DNA from: Chlamydiia bacterium
GTDB lineage: Bacteria > Chlamydiota > Chlamydiia > Chlamydiales > FEN-1388
Assembly (NCBI GenBank): GCA_028293095.1
Contig: JAQGPK010000092.1
Location: 1 to 6,886, forward strand
Length of the DNA stretch: 6,886 nucleotides
Direction of reading: 5' to 3'
A program made the translations under genes and the position numbers. Below, in pieces: positions 1 through 5,807 of this stretch. Below the pieces are notes generated by a model that was not told where the DNA came from, did no database searches, and worked only from the letters and a program-made list of their open reading frames with translations. The first letter of the stretch is position 1. Every line of letters starts with the position of its first letter.

Positions 1-834
1 CTGTTTTTTTAGCTTTTGCAGTTTCTTTTCTTCACTTGAATGAAGAATTTGAGAATTTTGGATCCCTGCCCTCTTCAAACGCTTTCTTGCTTCGTACAAA
101 GCGTGCTGTCTTATATCATGAAGAAAAATCTGACCAGTACCCTGCAATTTATCAGCAAAAGCAAGCGCTTTGCCTCCTGCACCTGCACAAAAATCAAGCA
201 CCTGTTGCCCCGTTTTTATAGGCAAAAGCTGAGCGACAAGCTGAGATGCCTCATCTTGTACTTCAAAAAAACCATCTTTAAATTCAGTCAGAGAAAAGAA
301 GTTAATTTTCTTATGAAAAATAATTCCTGTAGGCGACTCTTTACTCAAAGAAACAACATAGCCTTGTGCCTTGAAATTTTTCAAAAGAGCTTCGCGATCT
401 ATTTTATTGGTGTTGACCCGTATAGCTGTCGGCGCTGGGTCGTTACAAGCAAAACAGAGCTCAATTGCCTTTTCTTCCCCATGGGACTCTACAAATTTTT
501 GAAAAAGATTCTCCGGAAAGCTGACCCTAGTATGAAGAGGGATTTTCTTATTTTCAAAATACTCTTCAGGATTTTTTTGTAAAGAAAGCTTATACCGTGA
601 CTCCCACGAAGGATCCCCTCCTAAGAGATAATCGTATAGCCCTTTCCAGCGAATCAATCGATAAATTGACTCCGCAATATAGCCGCGATCCTTGGATCCT
701 AGCGACTTATGGTCACGAAAATAGCAGCTCACAAAATAATCGAGAGGTCTATCTTGAGTATCATATTCTTCAAGAAGTTGGAGTAGATGATTTTCTCGAT
801 AAGGAGAGTGCGTAAGAGGCGTAGTTTCTGTCAT
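1..834 (-). CDS. RsmB/NOP-family rRNA (cytosine-C5) methyltransferase, N-terminal part, cut by window edge
   Basis: This family uses S-adenosylmethionine to methylate C5 of a cytosine in rRNA (or tRNA). The minus-strand frame is open from ATG at 834 to base 1 without a stop, giving 278 codons. Residues 1-75 resemble the NusB-like RNA-binding region, with SKDRGYIAESIYRLIRWKG at about 47-65. PTAIRVNTNK at 135-144 is the family's conserved RVNT element, and DEASQLVAQLL at 194-204 precedes the SAM-binding motif I VLDFCAGAGGKALAF (212-226). An acidic residue that should contact the SAM ribose is at Asp240 (FLHD). The GAGGK form of motif I, rather than APGGK, occurs in one RsmB/NOP branch. The two catalytic cysteines lie further downstream, outside the window, so catalytic competence cannot be judged. 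No Shine-Dalgarno sequence is evident before the ATG. The family is secure; the exact target base (RsmB C967 versus another site) is not. Confidence 0.88.
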   Translation of the reverse strand, partial: MTETTPLTHSPYRENHLLQLLEEYDTQDRPLDYFVSCYFRDHKSLGSKDRGYIAESIYRLIRWKGLYDYLLGGDPSWESRYKLSLQKNPEEYFENKKIPLHTRVSFPENLFQKFVESHGEEKAIELCFACNDPAPTAIRVNTNKIDREALLKNFKAQGYVVSLSKESPTGIIFHKKINFFSLTEFKDGFFEVQDEASQLVAQLLPIKTGQQVLDFCAGAGGKALAFADKLQGTGQIFLHDIRQHALYEARKRLKRAGIQNSQILHSSEEKKLQKLKKQ

Positions 835-1094
835 ATAATAAACTTTTGGTAATTGCCAGATAGTATACCAAAGTTTGAATTGAAATACGTTAGTTTTTTT
901 GTCTTCCCTGATAGAGCCTTAAAAATGGATCTAGTTAAAATTATTCATTCGATTGTAGACCTTAAAAATTATTTAGAAGCCATTTTAAAACGTGATGCCG
1001 ATTTAGTGACAAAAAACGCCTTGCATCCTACTCTAAAGAAAAAAATCATCCACAAGGCAAATATGTCTTCTACCATAGGTATGGAACAATTTGA
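835..1094. other. Intergenic stretch with no convincing gene; possible small or decayed ORF from 925 on the plus strand
   Basis: These 260 bases separate the methyltransferase start from the nlpC stop. A plus-strand frame is open from 853 to 1209 (internal ATG at 925). From 925 to about 1100 it encodes protein-like, charged sequence (MDLVKIIHSIVDLKNYLEAI, then a KRDAD...KKKIIHKA stretch). It then continues 115 bp antisense into the conserved C-terminus of nlpC, where it is merely the complement of a real gene. There is no Shine-Dalgarno sequence before 925 and I recognise no family. It may be the remnant of a small gene whose natural stop has been lost, or chance. I also see no terminator hairpin with a T-run after nlpC here. 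Confidence 0.2.
862..870 (-). promoter_or_regulatory. Possible extended -10 promoter of the RsmB/NOP methyltransferase gene
   Basis: On the minus strand the sequence reads TGG then TATACT, an extended -10 (TGn) followed by a 5/6 match to TATAAT. It lies 28 bases upstream of the ATG at 834. No recognisable -35 hexamer sits at 16-18 bp, which is tolerable for an extended -10 promoter. This is pattern matching only. Confidence 0.35.
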
Positions 1095-1937
1095 TTATTG
1101 TTGTAAACGACGTGCTGCTCTAAAGGTACAAACTCCTAAGCCACTCCACTCTGGATCATGTAAACTACTGATTCTAAGATATGGTTTTAGCTCTTTTGGC
1201 GAGGCATGAATAAATTGATCTTGGCCAAGAGACATACCCACATGACTTATTTTATCCTCTGAAATCCCAAAAAAAACAAGGTCACCTACTTGTAGACTGT
1301 CCATCTCTACCGGCATAAATCCATCCCAGGTATATTGATCTTTTGAGTCGCGAGGAATCCTGACTCCCATTTCTTGATAGAGCATTTGTACAAATCCAGA
1401 GCAATCAAAACCAAAACTTGAGCGGCCTCCCCAAGTATAGGGAAGATCCAAAAAATTTTTACTAAATCCTGGGAGATCATTTCGTGAAAGCAATTGAGGC
1501 TCCAGGTCAACGTCACCTCTATGGACAAACCCTATAGTTCCATCTAAAAGTAAGACTTTAATCCAGCGTCTATCGGCGCCCTCTGGCTCTTCTAAAACCT
1601 GGAGCTTACTTGCAAAAGGTAGAGTCACTATGGCTCCATACTCCGTATCTGTAACATGATACACATGAGCATATTTACGATTGACTTTCGCTACAACGTG
1701 ACTTTTAGAGGTAAACGGATTCTGTGAAAGTGTATGAATGGCGCCTTTGCGAATCCAGCCTCTATATCCATCGTGTAGCGTCTCAATCTCTACCCAATCA
1801 CCTACCTCTTGAATAATTGCTATTTCTTCTGAATAAAACACTTCAGAGGCGATTTTTGACTTTTCTGAAGGCTCTTGCCGCATAAACTCTTGAGGTTTGT
1901 TTACATAAAAGAATGCAGAAGATGCTTTCGCCATCAT
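1095..1937 (-). CDS. NlpC/P60 peptidoglycan endopeptidase with two N-terminal SH3-like modules, no signal peptide
   Basis: NlpC/P60 enzymes are papain-like cysteine peptidases that cut peptidoglycan stem peptides, typically between D-Glu and diaminopimelate. The 280-residue product has two SH3b-like segments at about 22-70 (GDWVEIETLHDGYRGWIRKG) and 78-145 (RRWIKVLLLDGTIGFVHRGD). The catalytic domain follows from about 155. It contains PYTWGGRSSFGFDCSG (166-181) with nucleophile Cys179, SHVGM with His232, and FIHAS with His244 as the likely third residue, so the active site appears intact. The start is a double ATG at 1937/1934 with AGGG a few bases upstream. The N-terminus (MMAKASSAFFYV) carries no signal peptide, lipobox or membrane helix, so a cytoplasmic role in recycling imported muropeptides is plausible. 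From memory, the Chlamydia NlpC enzyme has been linked to peptidoglycan recycling. The gene stands alone, divergent from prmA. Confidence 0.93.
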   Translation of the reverse strand: MMAKASSAFFYVNKPQEFMRQEPSEKSKIASEVFYSEEIAIIQEVGDWVEIETLHDGYRGWIRKGAIHTLSQNPFTSKSHVVAKVNRKYAHVYHVTDTEYGAIVTLPFASKLQVLEEPEGADRRWIKVLLLDGTIGFVHRGDVDLEPQLLSRNDLPGFSKNFLDLPYTWGGRSSFGFDCSGFVQMLYQEMGVRIPRDSKDQYTWDGFMPVEMDSLQVGDLVFFGISEDKISHVGMSLGQDQFIHASPKELKPYLRISSLHDPEWSGLGVCTFRAARRLQQ

Positions 1938-1972
1938 AAAAACCCTATTTCAAGAAATACTACTAGAAAAAA

Positions 1973-2001
1973 ACCATAGCTGTTTATCATTGTTGAGTCA
2001 A
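1973..2001 (-). promoter_or_regulatory. Predicted housekeeping-type promoter of the NlpC/P60 gene
   Basis: The minus strand reads TTGACT (2001-1996, 5/6 to TTGACA), a 17-bp spacer, then TATGGT (1978-1973, 4/6 to TATAAT). Transcription would begin near 1966, leaving a leader of about 30 bases before the ATG at 1937. The spacing is ideal and the -35 good, but the -10 is mediocre. Confidence 0.45.
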
Positions 2002-2009
2002 GATATACT
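1981..2009 (+). promoter_or_regulatory. Possible promoter of prmA
   Basis: TATACT at 2004-2009 is a 5/6 match to the -10 consensus, 23 bases before the prmA ATG. The hexamer 17 bp upstream (TGTTTA at 1981-1986) is a poor -35. It would lie back-to-back with the nlpC promoter, with the two overlapping across about 1981-2001, so the divergent genes could compete for RNA polymerase. Confidence 0.3.
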
Positions 2010-2032
2010 AGGTAGACTTCTCTGGAGATTCA

Positions 2033-2830
2033 ATGAAAGAGCTATGGTGCATTTCATGCCAACCAATTCATGCAAAAAAAATAGAGAGTGGACTCGAAGA
2101 ATTAGGTATAGAGACTGCTTATAGTACCGAGGAGAATGAGAAATATGAGTTCCATATCTTTATAACAAAAAAAACGATTCAAAAGCTTCAGAAAGCGCCT
2201 CTTGCTCCTTTTATACTTGCTATCGAAAAGAATGCCTCCACTGAGATCGATTGGGAAGAGCAGGCCCTCCTGCATACGCCAGGGTATAAAAACGGGTTGA
2301 TCGAAATTGAACTGCCGGAAACAGGAAAAACGATCTTTCTCAAACCAGGACCTGCTTTTGGAGATACGTCACATCCGACAACCAAGCTCATGCTCACTCT
2401 CATACCATCTTATATGAAGAATGAGATCGTTTTAGATATCGGCACAGGCTGTGCTATTTTAGCCATGAGCGCCATACAACTTGGTGCAAAACGTAGCTTC
2501 GGCACAGAAATCGACCCACAAGCCTTGCAAATTGCAAAAGAAAATGTGATTTTAAATCAACTGCAAGCGTCTGTGAGTATTGGATCAAAAAGCGAAATTG
2601 AATCTCCTCAAGGATCTCTTACCATCCTTGCTAATATGATCTCTTCTGAGATGCACTATGTATTTACAGAGTATACAGATTTTTTTGCACTGCCTGGTAT
2701 TACCATTCTCTCAGGCATTTTAGTCCAAGAAAAAGCTGCGCTTCTACAAGAGTTTTATAAAAGAGGCTGGCACCTACTTGAGGAAAAGACTCTTGGTGAA
2801 TGGGTAGGCTTTGTCTGTAAAAGAAGCTAA
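2033..2830 (+). CDS. prmA: Ribosomal protein L11 methyltransferase
   Basis: PrmA trimethylates several amino groups of ribosomal protein L11 using SAM, in the cytoplasm. The 265-residue product has a divergent N-terminal substrate-recognition domain (about 1-90) and a class I methyltransferase domain. Diagnostic elements are PGPAFGDTSHPTTKLML at 105-121 (the family signature is usually PGxAFGTGxHxTT), SAM motif I VLDIGTGCAILA at 133-144, the acidic motif GTEIDPQALQIAKEN at 157-171, ANMIS at 200-204 with the conserved Asn201, and LSGILVQE at 226-233. The usual Gly-Thr-Gly of the signature reads Gly-Asp-Thr here. It is shorter than E. coli PrmA (293 residues), mainly in the N-terminal domain. 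GGAG at 2024-2027 lies five bases before the ATG and fixes the start. It is followed after 103 bp by doxX on the same strand. L11 methylation is dispensable in E. coli. Confidence 0.9.
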   Translation: MKELWCISCQPIHAKKIESGLEELGIETAYSTEENEKYEFHIFITKKTIQKLQKAPLAPFILAIEKNASTEIDWEEQALLHTPGYKNGLIEIELPETGKTIFLKPGPAFGDTSHPTTKLMLTLIPSYMKNEIVLDIGTGCAILAMSAIQLGAKRSFGTEIDPQALQIAKENVILNQLQASVSIGSKSEIESPQGSLTILANMISSEMHYVFTEYTDFFALPGITILSGILVQEKAALLQEFYKRGWHLLEEKTLGEWVGFVCKRS

Positions 2831-2933
2831 TACTTCTCTCGTATTTTATAAAGAGTTTTTTAGTATATTAAAATTTTCGTTTGCCTAAAAGAGTAGATTC
2901 ACGTTAGGGTTAAAGAAAAACAGGGAGATAGTA

Positions 2934-3338
2934 ATGAGATTTCTTCAATCCTTCGTACAACTTATCGGCAGATTCTGTATTGCAGCACTTTTTATCCTGG
3001 CAGGCGTTGAAAAAATTCTCTCCTGGGATCAAACTGTTGAATTCATGCGCACACAAGGCCTTGCTGATATGACAGAAGTCATTTGTGCCGCTACAATCTT
3101 CCTTGAAGTATTTGGTGGTCTCTGCTTTGCATTTGGTCTACGACGAAAGTTTTTTGCCACTCTTCTTGCCCTCTTTTTAATCCCTACCACCTACGTGTTC
3201 CATAACTTTTGGGATCTTACAGACCCTGTACTCAGACAAGAGGAAACTGTTGAGTTCTTAAAAAATCTAGCCATCTTCGGTGGACTTCTTTGCTTCATTG
3301 CCACACCTTCTGCAAAAGAGCCGTCAGAGCTCGGCTAA
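2934..3338 (+). CDS. DoxX-family small integral membrane protein
   Basis: DoxX proteins are four-helix inner-membrane proteins. Members have been linked to quinol oxidation or redox homeostasis, but most are uncharacterised. The 134-residue product shows four hydrophobic segments at about 8-27, 47-68, 72-88 and 107-123. Family-like features are GRFCIAALFILAGVEKI at 12-28 in helix 1, the FLEVFGG start of the second repeat (56-62), YVFHNFW at 87-93, and EFLKNLAIFGGLL at 107-119 in the last helix. GGGAG at 2923-2927, six bases before the ATG, supports the start. The gene ends 33 bp before lnt on the same strand, so the two are probably cotranscribed, though no functional link with lipoprotein acylation is established. 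I found no strong terminator between prmA and doxX. The family call is firm; substrate and role are unknown. Confidence 0.85.
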   Translation: MRFLQSFVQLIGRFCIAALFILAGVEKILSWDQTVEFMRTQGLADMTEVICAATIFLEVFGGLCFAFGLRRKFFATLLALFLIPTTYVFHNFWDLTDPVLRQEETVEFLKNLAIFGGLLCFIATPSAKEPSELG

Positions 3339-3352
3339 CCTTAAATGAAAAA

Positions 3353-3358
3353 AAGGAG
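3353..3358 (+). promoter_or_regulatory. Ribosome-binding site of lnt with unusually long spacing
   Basis: AAGGAG is a strong Shine-Dalgarno match but lies 13 bases before the lnt ATG at 3372, longer than the usual 5-9. An in-frame TAA at 3363-3365 rules out any earlier lnt start that would keep its own frame open, so the ATG at 3372 is the first possible start. A six-codon reading frame (ATG at 3345, TAA at 3363-3365) covers the Shine-Dalgarno sequence. Confidence 0.5.
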
Positions 3359-3371
3359 TATATAAGAATAT

Positions 3372-4991
3372 ATGATTCAAAAAATACTCCTTATCGTTGC
3401 CTCTTTTCTGATTATAGCCTTAGGCCAAGCAGCCTCAGTCCCACCTTTTGGAATTTGTGCAAGCACCTTTGGCTTTGCCCTTTTTTTCATCGCGATCCAA
3501 TCATTTTCAGCCTGGAATCGTTTTTTTATTGGAATGGCTTTCTTTGCGCTTATTCAAGTCGTACAGCTCGCCTGGCTGATCTCTCATCCATACAGTTATA
3601 TCTGGGGGGTCTATCTCTCACTTGCTCTTCTACTGGGATTTCAATTTGGCTTCCTTGCAGCATTCATTACAAAAAAGCAGCTTGAATCACGTTTTGGAGC
3701 AATCCTACTCGCAGCCTCTTGGGTATTTGTTGAGTGGTATCGCCTTTATTATTTTTCTGGCTTTACCTTCAATCCAATCGGACTTGCGCTTGCCACAAAT
3801 AAAGTAACGCTACAAATGGCAAGTTTTTTTGGTATTTATGGACTCTCCTTTTGGGTCTTCATGACAAACTGCCTTGTAGCTCGCGCCTATTTGACACGGA
3901 AAATCGTACTTGCAGCTGCCGTTATCATCCTTCCTCTTATCTATGGCATCCTTTCACTTCAATACCATGATAGGCAAATGGCGCAGTATGACCTCACTCA
4001 TCCTAAGATCCATGCTCTCCTTGTTAGCTCAAAAATACTCCCAGAAGAGATTGAGGGTAGCGGAACACGTAGCGATCTGATTGGAGCAGCGTTCAAAGGA
4101 TGGGAAAAGATAGTAGAGGCTCTTCTGGCCTATAAAGAGCAGACTTTTGATTTTATTCTTTTCCCTGAAATTGTCGTTCCCTTTGCAGCTGACGCTCCAC
4201 TCTTTTCTCTTCAAAAAGTAGAAGAGCTCTTCAAAAAGCTCACGCCCCACTCTATTCCAATAGTTGCCTCTGAAATTAATCAGGAGCTTTATGTCTCATC
4301 TTCTGCAATTGCTCAAGGCTTATCGACCATCTTCAAAACTCCTTTTATCATTGGTCTTGAAGGTAGAGACAGCTTCCAAGACACTACAGGAAAATACACC
4401 TCGACCTACTTTAACTCCGCCTTCTACATTCTCCCCAATGAACAAAAGATGCTGCGATACGACAAACGAATCTTACTGCCTATGGCAGAATCGATTCCTT
4501 TTGATTGGGCAAAGCCTCTAGCTGCCCGTTATGGCCTTTTTGATTCTTTTAAAAAAGGAAATGGTCCTGTTATTTTCCAAACAAACAATCATCGAATTTC
4601 AGCCTCGATCTGTTATGAAGATACCTTTTCAGAACTCATACGCGAAGATGACCAAAATGGCGCAACGATACTTGTGAATCTTACAAACGATGGCTGGTAT
4701 CCAAATTCTTCCCTTGGCATACAGCACCTTGAACATGGCCGTCTTCGCTCTGTAGAAAATGGCAGGCCTCTTTTTCGCGCTTGTAACTTTGGGATCTCTG
4801 GGGCTATGGACTGTTTTGGAAGAGATGTTCTCTTGATTCCCTTTCAAACACTCACGCAAAGTATACAGGCAACACCTGTAGAGGTCTCTGCCTATACAGT
4901 AACCACCCTCTACTCACGTTGGGGTGATGCTCCAGTTGTACTCTTTGCAATCGTACTACTGGTAGTAGCTACTGTACTACGAAAATGGTAA
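3372..4991 (+). CDS. lnt: Apolipoprotein N-acyltransferase
   Basis: Lnt carries out the last step of lipoprotein maturation in the inner membrane. It transfers an acyl chain from a phospholipid to the free amino group of the diacylated N-terminal cysteine. The 539-residue product has an N-terminal membrane half (about 5-195, roughly six hydrophobic helices), a nitrilase-like periplasmic domain (about 213-505) and a C-terminal anchor helix (about 520-536), the standard Lnt plan. The catalytic triad is visible: Glu266 in FILFPEIVVP, Lys365 in YDKRILLPMAESIPF, and Cys414 in ISASICYEDTF. LVNLTNDGWY (434-443) and the family-typical LYSRWGD (513-519) are also present. The size is close to E. coli Lnt (512). 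It follows doxX by 33 bp. Its last 82 bp overlap the 3' end of the convergent cysteine-rich gene. All expected active-site residues are present, so it should be functional. Confidence 0.95.
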   Translation: MIQKILLIVASFLIIALGQAASVPPFGICASTFGFALFFIAIQSFSAWNRFFIGMAFFALIQVVQLAWLISHPYSYIWGVYLSLALLLGFQFGFLAAFITKKQLESRFGAILLAASWVFVEWYRLYYFSGFTFNPIGLALATNKVTLQMASFFGIYGLSFWVFMTNCLVARAYLTRKIVLAAAVIILPLIYGILSLQYHDRQMAQYDLTHPKIHALLVSSKILPEEIEGSGTRSDLIGAAFKGWEKIVEALLAYKEQTFDFILFPEIVVPFAADAPLFSLQKVEELFKKLTPHSIPIVASEINQELYVSSSAIAQGLSTIFKTPFIIGLEGRDSFQDTTGKYTSTYFNSAFYILPNEQKMLRYDKRILLPMAESIPFDWAKPLAARYGLFDSFKKGNGPVIFQTNNHRISASICYEDTFSELIREDDQNGATILVNLTNDGWYPNSSLGIQHLEHGRLRSVENGRPLFRACNFGISGAMDCFGRDVLLIPFQTLTQSIQATPVEVSAYTVTTLYSRWGDAPVVLFAIVLLVVATVLRKW

Positions 4992-5800
4992 ATCAGATCA
5001 AGCATACGCTGCTCAGTACCTTTAAGGACAACAGTTAAGCCGGGCTTAATTCCAGTTTCTGAAAGCTCAAAAGCGCGCATGGTATTACAGATACGCCCAT
5101 CAAGCCTTACTCCAATACCTCGAACCCCTGCCATATTCCCAAAATCACCAAACATCTCAAGAGTGAGCTCACAAGCTGTGATAAGAAAAACTATTTTCTT
5201 TGTAGGGTTTTTCTCAATGACCTCAAAGATTTTCTCACCGATATAGTGGATTGTTGGAATGATTACAGGCTTTGCTCGCTCACTCGGAAGAGCGTTCATC
5301 GATTTACCGATAAAGCACTGACGACAAACAGGGTTTTCTGGATCATGAATGCAGTCTGGTGTAAATCGTTTTGAGGGGCATTCATGGGGCTTTTGACAAT
5401 AGGAAAAACCAATTACTAAGAGACTATCAGGGTCATCTAATAAACTTTTAAATTGATCCACACTTGCTATATTGTAGAGAAAAAAGTCTTCATCTCTTGT
5501 ATAGGATTTTTTCTTACAAAGAGATTTCAAATATCTCCAAGCATGAACAAAGGGCTTTTTAAGGATATACTTGGTCACCGCCCAATTGCTATCCATTTTT
5601 ACCATCCATTTCAAGCTTTTCCACTTTAAATGTTTGGCAGCATCATTAGAGATACCTGGCATGGATGGCAGAGTTTTGAGCACATTTAAAGGGTTGGTCT
5701 TACGCGCTTTTTCTGCCCCTTCATCCCAGGCAGTTTCGGCCTCTTTCCAATTTGAATATTTATCCCACTCCCCGCTCATAATCCCTTCTCGTAACGGCAT
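4910..5800 (-). CDS. Cysteine-rich conserved-type protein, DUF116-like, possible metal or Fe-S binding
   Basis: I cannot name this gene with certainty. Starts at 5830 (GTG), 5800 (ATG) and 5779 (ATG) are all in frame, giving 306, 296 or 289 residues. I chose 5800 because the GTG lies inside a repeat element; 5779 has an AAGGG-like sequence close upstream and is equally possible. Residues below are numbered from the GTG. The product is soluble, with no signal peptide or membrane helix. The N-terminal 110 residues are basic and Trp-rich. A cysteine cluster follows: Cys145, Cys151 (ECPSKR), Cys160, then C169-R-Q-C172. After it come LITACELTLEMFGDF (216-230, Cys220) and GVRLDGRICNTM (240-251, Cys248). 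The order of a Cys-rich segment with CP and CxxC, an AC-E-L motif and a C-NT motif resembles my recollection of DUF116, a family of unknown function with predicted metal or Fe-S binding. The Ser/Thr-rich tail (from about 285) overlaps lnt antisense. Confidence 0.7.
   Translation of the reverse strand: MPLREGIMSGEWDKYSNWKEAETAWDEGAEKARKTNPLNVLKTLPSMPGISNDAAKHLKWKSLKWMVKMDSNWAVTKYILKKPFVHAWRYLKSLCKKKSYTRDEDFFLYNIASVDQFKSLLDDPDSLLVIGFSYCQKPHECPSKRFTPDCIHDPENPVCRQCFIGKSMNALPSERAKPVIIPTIHYIGEKIFEVIEKNPTKKIVFLITACELTLEMFGDFGNMAGVRGIGVRLDGRICNTMRAFELSETGIKPGLTVVLKGTEQRMLDLIYHFRSTVATTSSTIAKSTTGASPQRE
4953..4980. repeat. Small palindrome/direct-repeat cluster in the lnt 3' end, inside the antisense overlap
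   Basis: TACTAC (4954-4959) and GTAGTA (4962-4967) form an inverted repeat with a 2-base gap. AGTAGCTACT (4964-4973) is a perfect 10-bp palindrome. GTACTAC occurs directly repeated at 4953-4959 and 4974-4980. On the plus strand these bases encode the Val/Leu-rich C-terminal helix of Lnt with repeated GTA and CTA codons. On the minus strand they encode the Ser/Thr-rich tail of the convergent gene. The structure may simply be a by-product of codon repetition. Confidence 0.45.
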
Positions 5801-5807
5801 CTCTAGA

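Noticed and set aside
36..815. Open plus-strand frames, the longest 180 codons (40-582)
   Set aside because: They are antisense to the well-supported RsmB/NOP methyltransferase. Their products are basic, Cys/Phe/Leu-rich sequences typical of complement reading, and no family is recognised.
1071..1084. Short inverted repeats (TACC-ATA-GGTA and CCATA-GG-TATGG) just after the nlpC stop
   Set aside because: Stems of four to five pairs with tiny loops and no following T-run on the minus strand do not support a terminator.
2831..2870. Possible terminator after prmA (CTCT, 12-base loop, AGAG, then T-run)
   Set aside because: The stem is only four base pairs and AT-rich around it, too weak to call. 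TATATT at 2864-2869 resembles a -10 for doxX but has no matching -35.
3290..3807. Alternative plus-strand frames over the doxX end and lnt start (131 and 61 codons)
   Set aside because: They lie inside the clearly recognised doxX and lnt coding frames and show no domain or ribosome-binding site.
4264..4521. 85-codon plus-strand frame inside lnt
   Set aside because: It is out of frame within the nitrilase domain, where the Lnt frame carries the catalytic residues.
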